Notes under the pieces: model-generated
Databases searched by the model: none
What the model was told of the DNA's origin: nothing
What the model saw: only the letters and a program-made list of their open reading frames with translations
Assembly (NCBI GenBank): GCA_023424725.1
Contig: JAFADQ010000065.1
Span: 1 to 6,014 of the forward strand
DNA: 6,014 bases
DNA from: Bacteroidota bacterium
GTDB taxonomy: Bacteria; Bacteroidota; Bacteroidia; Cytophagales; Hymenobacteraceae
Direction of reading: 5' to 3'
Program-made: the position numbers and the translations under genes
In this document: one piece after another, positions 1-5,147 of the stretch
How the letters are laid out: every line of letters begins with the position of its first letter
How positions within the stretch are numbered: position 1 is the first letter of the stretch

Positions 1-377
1 GTGTAATAGAATACCTGGGCACATCAGACGAGGTAAATAAAATAATTGCCGATGCCGATTGCGTAGTGCTGCCCTCTTACCGCGAAGGCACGCCCAAAAC
101 CCTGCTGGAAGCAGCTGCGATGGGCAAACCTGTTATAACTACCAACGTGCCCGGTTGTAAAGACACCGTAAGCAATGGCCGTAATGGTTATCTTTGCGAA
201 GCCCGAAACGCTAAAAGCCTTGCCCGGGCTATGCGCGAAATGCTAAGTTTGCCGGAAAAAGAGCTTCAGCAAATGGGCCGCGAAAGCCGTAAACTGGCAG
301 AAACCAGGTTCGACGACCGTATAATAATAGAAAAATACCGTAAAGCAATTGGCCGGATAAGCAAAGCCGGTAACTAA
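1..377 (+). CDS. GT4-family glycosyltransferase, C-terminal part (5' end outside window)
   Basis: This is the C-terminal 124 codons of a retaining, GT-B fold glycosyltransferase. It probably adds a sugar from a nucleotide-sugar donor to a lipid-linked surface glycan at the cytoplasmic face of the membrane. The frame is open from the window edge (first full codon at base 3), so the gene is cut by the window and not truncated in the genome. Visible hallmarks of the nucleotide-sugar half are YLGTSDEV at the start, ADADCVVLPSYREGTP, and the EX7E motif (E28 and E36 of the fragment, EGTPKTLLE), followed by AAAMGKPVITTNVPG and NGYLCE. This wording resembles PglA/WbaZ-like GT4 enzymes of O-antigen and exopolysaccharide clusters. 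The acceptor and donor cannot be read from a fragment. It stops at TAA 375-377, 4 bp before rfbC, which implies co-transcription. The family call is firm; the specific substrate is unknown. Confidence 0.93.
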   Translation, partial: VIEYLGTSDEVNKIIADADCVVLPSYREGTPKTLLEAAAMGKPVITTNVPGCKDTVSNGRNGYLCEARNAKSLARAMREMLSLPEKELQQMGRESRKLAETRFDDRIIIEKYRKAIGRISKAGN

Positions 378-381
378 AACC

Positions 382-927
382 ATGAAAGTAATAAAGCACC
401 CCGAGTTAGAAGGCGTATTAGAGATTGAACCACGTATTTTTCACGATTCGAGGGGCAGCTTTCTGGAGTTTTATAACCAGCAAACATTTGCCGAAGCGGG
501 TATTAGAGATGTTTTTGTGCAGGATAACCAGAGCATTTCGCAGCGCGGCGTAGTGCGTGGGCTACATTTCCAGAACCCGCCGTACGACCAGGTAAAGCTG
601 GTGCGCGTAGTGTGGGGCCGCGGTATGGATGTGGTGGTAGATATCCGGAAAGAATCGCCAACGTATGGCCGCTGGGCTGGTTTTTTGCTCGACCACGAAA
701 AGCAAAACATGGTGTATGTGCCCTCAGGCTTTGCGCATGGTTTTGTTGCCCTGGAAGAAAATACCATACTGAGCTATAAATGCACCGATTTTTATAACCG
801 CGACATGGAAGGCGGTATTTACTGGAACGACCCCGAGATTGGAATAAACTGGCAAATAGAAAACCCCATCGTATCAGAAAAAGACCAGGAATTGCCGCTG
901 CTGCGCGATTTTAAGTCGGAGTTCTGA
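382..927 (+). CDS. rfbC: dTDP-4-dehydrorhamnose 3,5-epimerase
   Basis: RfbC/RmlC (EC 5.1.3.13) epimerises C3 and C5 of dTDP-4-keto-6-deoxyglucose, the third step of dTDP-L-rhamnose synthesis. It is a cytosolic cupin dimer. At 181 residues it matches the usual family length (about 180-185). Visible signatures are FHDSRGSFLEFYNQQTF (20-36), FVQDNQS (45-51), the RGLHFQ motif with the probable catalytic base H62, VDIRKESPTYGRW (86-98), the cupin segment VPSGFAHGFVAL (H119), SYKCTDFYNRDMEGG with the probable catalytic Tyr132, and Asp168 in SEKDQELPLL. Residues 62, 132 and 168 line up with Salmonella RmlC His63, Tyr133 and Asp170 by my own reading. The start ATG follows the glycosyltransferase stop by 4 bp with no Shine-Dalgarno, as is normal in Bacteroidota. 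Partners rfbA, rfbB and rfbD are not in the window. A paralogous sugar 3,5-epimerase of similar type is the only realistic alternative. Confidence 0.97.
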   Translation: MKVIKHPELEGVLEIEPRIFHDSRGSFLEFYNQQTFAEAGIRDVFVQDNQSISQRGVVRGLHFQNPPYDQVKLVRVVWGRGMDVVVDIRKESPTYGRWAGFLLDHEKQNMVYVPSGFAHGFVALEENTILSYKCTDFYNRDMEGGIYWNDPEIGINWQIENPIVSEKDQELPLLRDFKSEF

Positions 928-979
928 TTATTGGCCTAACTAATTACTTCTCCTAATTAAAATTTAAACCGGTTTTTTT

Positions 980-1014
980 AAGGCGCGCGGTATTTCTGCG
1001 GGCCTTTATTTTTT
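980..1014 (+). terminator. Rho-independent terminator after rfbC
   Basis: AAGGC (980-984) pairs with GCCTT (1002-1006). After a G/G mismatch, CGCG (986-989) pairs with TGCG (997-1000, one G-U), leaving a 7-nt AT-rich loop. A T-rich run with one A (1005-1014) follows. It lies 53 bp after the rfbC stop and would close the polysaccharide operon. The pairing was done by eye, without a folding energy. Confidence 0.6.
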
Positions 1015-1114
1015 GCGGCCAGCAAACGTTTACTTCTTTTATAGCGTCTTTTAAATAAGCAGTAGTATACACAGGTTTTGGTGTGCGGCAGCCGGTTTTT
1101 TGGCCGCTACAGCT

Positions 1115-1122
1115 TATATTTG
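1115..1122 (+). promoter_or_regulatory. Bacteroidota-type -7 box candidate (TATATTTG)
   Basis: TATATTTG is an exact match to the TAnnTTTG -7 element used by the primary sigma factor of Bacteroidota. No TTTG -33 element sits at the expected 19-21 bp upstream (the nearest TTTG ends at 1102, only 12 bp away), so the match is incomplete. A start near 1130 would give a very short leader for the ORF at 1133, or a leader of about 180 nt for the gene at 1312. A second weak candidate is TTG 1161-1163 with TATCTTAC 1181-1188 (17-bp spacer, 6/8 in the -7 box). Confidence 0.22.
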
Positions 1123-1132
1123 TTAAGCGCCG

Positions 1133-1303
1133 TTGCAGCAGGGTGGTAGCTTACTGCTCATTGCTTTAGGTTTAATTTTATATCTTACACAGAAATCGTT
1201 ATTCCCTCAACCCGAAGCTTTGCGCCTTAAATTAACACGGGTGGCAGATCCGGGTATTAAAATTAAAAGTGAAGAAGAAGGTTTCAGAATTAATTGCCAA
1301 TAA
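1133..1303 (+). CDS. candidate small single-TM protein, 56 aa (speculative)
   Basis: I do not recognise this ORF, but it is the only sizeable open frame between rfbC and the FG-GAP gene. It runs from just after an in-frame TAA (1124-1126) to TAA 1301-1303. There is no ATG in it; TTG 1133 is the most upstream start candidate and CTG 1154 an alternative. The predicted product begins MQQGG, then a hydrophobic stretch SLLLIALGLILYL (about residues 6-18, one possible membrane span), then a polar tail with FPQPEALRLKLTRVADPG and KIKSEEEGFRINCQ at the C-terminus. Codons such as TTA, AAA and GAA resemble the neighbouring genes. The stop lies 8 bp before the ATG of the secreted protein, an operon-like spacing. 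Against it are the lack of ATG and of a ribosome binding site, and the fact that an open frame of this length can arise by chance. It could also be the tail of a decayed gene. Confidence 0.3.
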   Translation: MQQGGSLLLIALGLILYLTQKSLFPQPEALRLKLTRVADPGIKIKSEEEGFRINCQ

Positions 1304-1311
1304 AAATCCGG

Positions 1312-3549
1312 ATGAAAAATAACCTGTTGATTTGTGCCCTGCTGCTGTGTTTTTTGCCCGCCGCAGCCCAGTATACGCATCCGCTGTATAAATTTAAAAC
1401 CGATGTGGCAGTAAACCATAACGGGCAGCCCTTAAAAAATGCCTGGGCCGGCGGACTCAACAATCCGCAGTTTTCTACAATAGATCTTAATTTTGATGCT
1501 GTTCCGGACCTGTTTGTTTTTGAGCGCGGGCAAAACCGTATTTTAACTTATCTGGCCGTAGAAACAAACGGGCAATGGGAGTGGCAATACGCACCCGAAT
1601 ATGAAAAAACCTTTCCGGCAGATATTTTTCACTGGGCATTGCTGGTAGATTACGATAACGATGGCCGCAAAGATATTTTTTGCTTTACGGGGCCCGGCGT
1701 GCAGGTTTTTCGCAACATATCTACCCCGGCACAAGGAATGAAATGGGAACTGGCCTCTGCCCGGTTAGACTTTAATAACAACATCAATATTTTAACTCCG
1801 TCTTCGCATATTTCGGCCTTTTCTGATATAGATTCCGACGGCGACATAGACATACTGGCGGTAGATATGGATAAGGTAACCTGGTACCGCAACCTGAGCA
1901 TGGATAATACCGGCGTGCCCGGCCTTGCGCCCTTCGTGAAAGAAACCAACAACTGGGGCAATTTTACCGAGTGCGGCTGCGGCAGTTTTATTTTTGCCGC
2001 CAATGCCTCTTGCCGCCCTATGGGCCCCGAGGAAGATAACGGCGTGCTGCACCAGGGAGGCTACTCCTTACTGGCAATAGACCTTAACGGCGACCAGGTA
2101 AAAGACCTTTTATGGGGCGACGAGGGCTGTACTTTTTTAACCAGCCTGCACAATACGGGCACGCCAACCGCAGCCAATATGCAAAGTTTAACCACTGGTT
2201 TTCCTACCGGTACCGGGCCCACCAATGCTAATGCTTTTCCGGCCGCATATTACGAAGACCTGGATTTTGATGGTAAAAAAGACCTTATCGTGGCGCCTAA
2301 TTTGTTTGGCCTAACCCTTGCCGATACTATAATAGATTATAAAGAATCGGCCTGGTTGTATACCAACCAGGGCACCGCGGCAGTTCCGGTATTCGAGTTT
2401 CAGCAAAAAGATTTTCTGCAGGATAACATGATAGACTTGGGCAACGGCGCCTCGGCTGCCTTTATAGATATAGATGCCGACGGCGACCTGGATATGATTG
2501 TGGGAAATAGTTACAGCAGCACGGCCACCGGCGTTCGTGCTACATTTGCGCTGTATACCAACCAGGGCACAGCCACCAATCCGGTTTTTACGCTCACAGA
2601 TTCCGATTACCTTAACTTCGGCAGCCAGACTTTTTTGCACCTTAAACCTGTAGTGGCCGATATTAACGGCGATAGCGCCCAGGATCTGTTGTTTTCAGCA
2701 GTAGATTTTTCTTCGGGAACGTTAACGGGCAACATCAGTTATTTCTTAAACACAGCCCCAGCGGGTGCAAGCGTAACTTTTGGCGCTATGCAAACCATGC
2801 CCGACAGTATTTCTTCTGCTCCCTTCGAGATTCCGTGTTTTACCGATATGGATAACGATGGCATACAGGATTTGCTTATCGGCACGAGCTCGGGCAGGCT
2901 TAAGTATTATCGCAACACCGGCAGCAACTCCTCGCCTGTTTACACCCTCGAAAACGGTTCTTTTGGCGGCTTAGATGGTTCCGATTTTTATGGAAGAGAC
3001 ATTTCGCCGGTGGTGATAGATGCCGATAACGACGGAACTGCCGATCTGGTAGTGTCCGATTTCAGGGGCGAAGTGCGCATATTCCCCGATTTTAAAAACC
3101 AACCCGGCACATTGCAGGCGGTAGATAAACTGGTGATAAGCGATATAACATCTGAAAGGGAATCCTGGTTTTTTGGGCACTCGCCATCTTTGGCTGCCGC
3201 CGATCTTAACGGCGACCAGTTGCCCGAACTGGTAGTAGGAACCAGAGGCGGCGGTTTACAAATGCTTAGCCCCGATACTATTGTTAGCCATATAGTTATG
3301 GCCTCTGTAGAAGAATCTTTTCAGGTGCAGGTGTTTCCGAACCCGGCTAAAGAATTGGTGCAGATTAATAGCGGCCAGGCGGTTGCGGTTGCGGTAATAG
3401 ATGTGCTGGGAAGGCAGGTAATAGAAGCAGCGACGCATAAAAAATCGCATCAGCTGCGCGTGGCAAACCTTAGCCCCGGCATTTACTTTGTAAAACTTAC
3501 CACGCAGCAGCAAAAAACGGTGGTAAAACGGCTAATAGTTACCAGATAA
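1312..3549 (+). CDS. T9SS-secreted FG-GAP/VCBS repeat protein, 745 aa
   Basis: This is an exported protein, predicted to form calcium-binding beta-propeller blades and to leave the cell through the type IX secretion system. The ATG at 1312 is preferred over TTG 1294 because it starts a clean signal peptide: MKNN, a Leu-rich core, then PAAA with cleavage likely before Gln20. Ten FG-GAP/VCBS motifs of the DxDxDGxxD type start near residues 58, 113, 172, 257, 316, 386, 450, 512, 570 and 631, for example DIDADGDLD and DMDNDGIQD. Spacing is 55-70 residues, one blade each, except an 85-residue step between the third and fourth that holds a Cys-rich insert (Cys 221, 223, 234, with Cys 273 after the motif). 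Residues about 665-745 are a type A Por secretion tail: VFPNP (674-678), DVLGRQV, LSPGIYFVKL and a basic VVKRLIVTR end. Such proteins are anchored to the surface or released; the ligand or substrate is unknown. No catalytic domain is visible. The gene appears monocistronic, or follows the small ORF at 1133. Confidence 0.93.
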   Translation: MKNNLLICALLLCFLPAAAQYTHPLYKFKTDVAVNHNGQPLKNAWAGGLNNPQFSTIDLNFDAVPDLFVFERGQNRILTYLAVETNGQWEWQYAPEYEKTFPADIFHWALLVDYDNDGRKDIFCFTGPGVQVFRNISTPAQGMKWELASARLDFNNNINILTPSSHISAFSDIDSDGDIDILAVDMDKVTWYRNLSMDNTGVPGLAPFVKETNNWGNFTECGCGSFIFAANASCRPMGPEEDNGVLHQGGYSLLAIDLNGDQVKDLLWGDEGCTFLTSLHNTGTPTAANMQSLTTGFPTGTGPTNANAFPAAYYEDLDFDGKKDLIVAPNLFGLTLADTIIDYKESAWLYTNQGTAAVPVFEFQQKDFLQDNMIDLGNGASAAFIDIDADGDLDMIVGNSYSSTATGVRATFALYTNQGTATNPVFTLTDSDYLNFGSQTFLHLKPVVADINGDSAQDLLFSAVDFSSGTLTGNISYFLNTAPAGASVTFGAMQTMPDSISSAPFEIPCFTDMDNDGIQDLLIGTSSGRLKYYRNTGSNSSPVYTLENGSFGGLDGSDFYGRDISPVVIDADNDGTADLVVSDFRGEVRIFPDFKNQPGTLQAVDKLVISDITSERESWFFGHSPSLAAADLNGDQLPELVVGTRGGGLQMLSPDTIVSHIVMASVEESFQVQVFPNPAKELVQINSGQAVAVAVIDVLGRQVIEAATHKKSHQLRVANLSPGIYFVKLTTQQQKTVVKRLIVTR

Positions 3550-3559
3550 GAAATACTCA

Positions 3560-3593
3560 GGCTGCGGCAGGCAAAAAAACGGCCGTTGCAGCC
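3560..3593. repeat. inverted repeat just after the FG-GAP gene
   Basis: GGCTGC (3560-3565) pairs with GCAGCC (3588-3593), and the stem continues inward through two G-U pairs and a C-G pair. The loop contains an A-run and a perfect 10-bp palindrome AACGGCCGTT (3578-3587). No T-tract follows on either strand, so it is not a classic terminator. It may be an RNA 3'-end stabilising hairpin for the gene ending at 3549. The role is inferred only. Confidence 0.35.
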
Positions 3594-3600
3594 CAAAAAT

Positions 3601-3642
3601 AAAGCTCCGGTGGTTTCACGTGCAACGCCGGAGCTTTTTGTT
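3601..3642. terminator. bidirectional Rho-independent terminator between convergent genes
   Basis: A perfect 10-bp stem, AAAGCTCCGG (3601-3610) with CCGGAGCTTT (3628-3637), extends inward through a T-G pair and, past one bulged G, GTT/AAC. On the plus strand it is followed by TTTTTGTTTT (3635-3644). On the minus strand the complement of CCCAAAAATAAAG gives CTTTATTTTTGGG. It therefore serves both the secreted-protein gene (ends 3549) and the permease gene (ends 3643), and its plus-strand T-tract runs into the permease stop codon. The hairpin tip contains the parS-like palindrome annotated separately. Confidence 0.85.
3612..3627. promoter_or_regulatory. putative parS (ParB/Spo0J binding) site
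   Basis: The 16-mer GGTTTCACGTGCAACG matches the bacterial parS consensus TGTTTCACGTGAAACA at 13 of 16 positions. The inner GTTnCACGTGnAAC core, whose n positions vary between known parS sites, matches at all 12 fixed bases; the deviations are the two outermost bases and the tolerated position 12. The site forms the tip of the convergent terminator hairpin, so part of its symmetry could be incidental. The only other CACGTG in the window (5424-5429, inside a gene) lacks the GTT/AAC flanks. ParB binding would mark an origin-proximal chromosome domain. That function is inferred from sequence alone. Confidence 0.45.
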
Positions 3643-4866
3643 TTATAGCTCCGTGGCTTTGGCCAGTTTAGCTGCATTTAGCGCCGGGCGTATAGATACA
3701 ATAACGGTAATAACCAGAATAGTAATACCAGTCATTACAAAATCGGATGCTTTTATTAATACCGGGTAAGAATCTACAATGGCGGTTTGCATGCCCATGC
3801 TTACAAGGCCAAACGTTTGCTGAACCCAGCAAATTAAAAACCCTAAAGAAAGCCCGATAAAAGCGCCAGAGAAAGCAATAAGCGCGCCTTCTGCCAGAAA
3901 TATATTGCGGATAGTTGCCGATGTGGCGCCCATAGCCGAAAGAATGGCAATGTCTTTTTTCTTATCTATCACCAACATCGAAAGCGAGAAAAAGATGTTG
4001 ATAGAGGCAATAGTGAGTATAAACGCGAAGGTGATAAACACAAACAGTTTTTCTACCTTAACGGCGCGCAGCAAACTAACATGCTGCTCGTCGCTGTTAA
4101 GTACTTTAAAGCCCGGGCCCAGCAGTTTTTTCAGTTCTTTCTGCAGCTCTGCTATCGGTTTTCCTTTGGCGGCTTTTACTTCTATGGCCGTGCGCTTGTT
4201 GCCGTAGCTAAATAACTGCTCGGCAAATTGCAGGGGCACAAACACATAATTATCGTCGTACTGGCGCTCTATGGCAAACACTCCGCCGGCCAGTATTTGC
4301 AGTTTCACGAAAGCATTTTCGGGGTTAAGCGTAAAGCCTTTGCTAACTTTTGGGTACAGTAACTGCAGCGGCAAAAAGTTATGATCTACCGAAATTCCCA
4401 GATCGTACTGTATGCCGCGCCCCAAAACCGCCCTGTAACCGCCATGGCGCATTAATTCGTGCGAGCCGTCTGTAATAGTAGAATCTATTTTGTTTTGCCT
4501 GAAAAAGTTGGGTGTAACGCCTTTTACGCGCACCACTCGTTGCCGGTCGCGGTATTGCAGCAGTGCATTATCTTCTATTACCTGAGTGATAAAAGCCACG
4601 CCCTGGGCATTGTTTATAGTGTCGAGCCATTGGTCTGTAACGGCAAACGATTTGCCCTCTACAGCCTCTATTTTCAGGTCCGGATCGAAAGAGCCGTAAA
4701 TGCTGCGGATAAGTTCTTCCAGCCCGTTAAACACCGACAGCACCACAATTAGCGCCATAGTGCCCACGGCCACGCCGCCCATCGAAATATTAGAGATAAT
4801 ATTGATGATGTGCCGCTTTTTCTTCGACAGAAAATACCGTTTGGCGATATACAGCGGGACGTTCAA
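3643..4866 (-). CDS. LolC/LolE-like FtsX-family ABC transporter permease, 407 aa
   Basis: This is an inner-membrane permease of the lipoprotein-releasing (Lol) type. With a LolD-like ATPase it extracts outer-membrane lipoproteins from the inner membrane. The length is typical for LolC/E. The N-terminus NVPLYIAKRYFLSKKK precedes TM1 (about 21-48, with SMGGVAVGTMALIVVLSVFNG). Residues 49-270 form the large periplasmic (MacB/PCD-type) domain. TM2 is at 272-298, TM3 at 327-350 and TM4 at 374-393. The segment KKKDIAILSAMGAT...IRNIFLAEG (302-327) is the conserved FtsX coupling region that contacts the ATPase. The end, RPALNAAKLAKATEL, is the usual family tail. The start codon is TTG (4866-4864): an in-frame TAA lies at 4896-4894, no ATG or GTG lies between, and the protein begins at the conserved NVPLYIAKRY segment. 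No Shine-Dalgarno is visible. The cognate ATPase is not in the window. It could instead be a MacB-like permease, but the lack of a fused ATPase and the family wording favour Lol. Confidence 0.92.
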   Translation of the reverse strand: MNVPLYIAKRYFLSKKKRHIINIISNISMGGVAVGTMALIVVLSVFNGLEELIRSIYGSFDPDLKIEAVEGKSFAVTDQWLDTINNAQGVAFITQVIEDNALLQYRDRQRVVRVKGVTPNFFRQNKIDSTITDGSHELMRHGGYRAVLGRGIQYDLGISVDHNFLPLQLLYPKVSKGFTLNPENAFVKLQILAGGVFAIERQYDDNYVFVPLQFAEQLFSYGNKRTAIEVKAAKGKPIAELQKELKKLLGPGFKVLNSDEQHVSLLRAVKVEKLFVFITFAFILTIASINIFFSLSMLVIDKKKDIAILSAMGATSATIRNIFLAEGALIAFSGAFIGLSLGFLICWVQQTFGLVSMGMQTAIVDSYPVLIKASDFVMTGITILVITVIVSIRPALNAAKLAKATEL

Positions 4867-4869
4867 GAT

Positions 4870-4896
4870 TTGGAGTTTGGAGTTTGAAGGAGTTTA
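4870..4896. repeat. short TTTGGAG tandem repeat abutting the permease start
   Basis: The plus strand reads TTGGAGTTTGGAGTTTGAAGGAGTTT: two 7-bp units (TTTGGAG) followed by a degenerate third copy with a 3-bp insertion. On the coding (minus) strand this is AAACTCC repeated immediately 5' of the TTG start, starting at the in-frame stop and ending about 3 bp before the start codon. It occupies the position a ribosome binding site would take. On the coding strand it is C-rich rather than GGAG, so it is not a Shine-Dalgarno. Copy-number change could alter leader spacing, but with so few units this is weak. Confidence 0.5.
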
Positions 4897-5051
4897 ACCG
4901 CAGAGAAGCAGAGTTTTACGCGGGCGGCATGTAGGGGCGAATTGCCTTCGCCCTTTGTCTGAACCGCAGATTAAGCGGATTGAACTGATTTCGCAGATTG
5001 TTTTTGCCTGAATTTAGTTTGTAATGCACGGTTTCTTGCTGCCTGCAGATT
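4896..5051. repeat. degenerate (CC)GCAGATT-type interspersed repeat copies
   Basis: Related short words recur in this gap: AACCGCAGA at 4896-4904 and again at 4962-4970, and GCAGATT at 4966-4972, 4993-4999 and 5045-5051. The copy at 4964-4978 forms a small inverted repeat, CCGC...GCGG, around AGATTAA. On the minus strand it reads as AATCTGCG-rich sequence. From memory, similar AATCTGCGGTT-type intergenic repeats are common in Bacteroidota, but I could not check this. No coding potential is seen here; the open frames crossing it are shadows. Confidence 0.4.
4931..4953 (+). repeat. REP-like hairpin, left copy
   Basis: GTAG is followed by GGGCGAA (4935-4941), a 5-nt loop TTGCC and TTCGCCC (4947-4953). 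The 7-bp stem is perfect. It differs from the right copy by one base in the loop (C for A). Confidence 0.75.
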
Positions 5052-5108
5052 ATCCGGTTGTGAAATATTACGGCTTGATATCTGTTGTATAAATCGTGTT
5101 CAAACGAA

Positions 5109-5131
5109 GGGCGAATGCAATTCGCCCCTAC
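5109..5131 (-). repeat. REP-like hairpin, right copy (opposite orientation)
   Basis: On the minus strand GTAG (5131-5128) is followed by GGGCGAA, a short loop and TTCGCCC (5127-5109); the stem extends to 8 bp with a T-A pair next to the loop. It lies 16 bp after the methyltransferase stop codon, so it will sit in that transcript's 3' end, where it could slow exonucleases or act as a weak terminator (TTCGTTTG follows). Confidence 0.75.
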
Positions 5132-5147
5132 GGTTGTGTTTCAACTT

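Larger units (their letters stand above)
4931..5131. mobile_element. REP doublet (REPIN/BIME-like), 201 bp, non-autonomous
   Basis: Two 31-bp arms in inverted orientation, 4931-4961 and 5101-5131, are identical at 28 of 31 positions and enclose 139 bp. Each arm begins at its outer end with GTAG (4931-4934; CTAC 5128-5131 on the plus strand), then a hairpin GGGCGAA-loop-TTCGCCC (4935-4953; 5109-5127). GTAG next to an imperfect palindrome, in inverted pairs between genes, is the established signature of REP sequences mobilised by the Y1 tyrosine transposase RAYT (TnpA-REP). The element starts 16 bp downstream of the methyltransferase stop and ends 65 bp upstream of the permease start. It encodes no protein and shows no clear target-site duplication (flanks GGCAT and GGTTG). 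A short MITE is the main alternative. The RAYT gene, if present, lies elsewhere in the genome. Confidence 0.6.

Noticed and set aside
471..767. 98-codon minus-strand open frame inside rfbC
   Set aside because: It is antisense to a clear rfbC with intact catalytic residues. The product has no recognisable domain and is rich in Ser/Thr/Arg/Trp as expected of a shadow frame.
1085..1107. GCGGC/GCCGC inverted repeat as a terminator
   Set aside because: The stem is only 5 bp, with the T-run in the loop and not after the stem, so it has no terminator architecture.
1294..1311. TTG 1294 as start of the FG-GAP protein
   Set aside because: It would add six residues before a clean MKNN signal-peptide start at ATG 1312 and would overlap the stop of the small upstream ORF.
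1650..2640. Several minus-strand open frames (86-117 codons) across the FG-GAP gene
   Set aside because: They are complements of the repeated GAT/GAC-rich calcium-loop codons and share the same repeat-derived words; they are shadows.
1312..3549. Lipoprotein signal in the FG-GAP protein (Cys8 and Cys13)
   Set aside because: Neither Cys is preceded by a lipobox; both lie in the hydrophobic core, and a type I AAA cleavage site follows.
4931..5131. Two-unit CRISPR array
   Set aside because: The repeats are inverted, not direct, with a single 139-bp interval and no cas genes.
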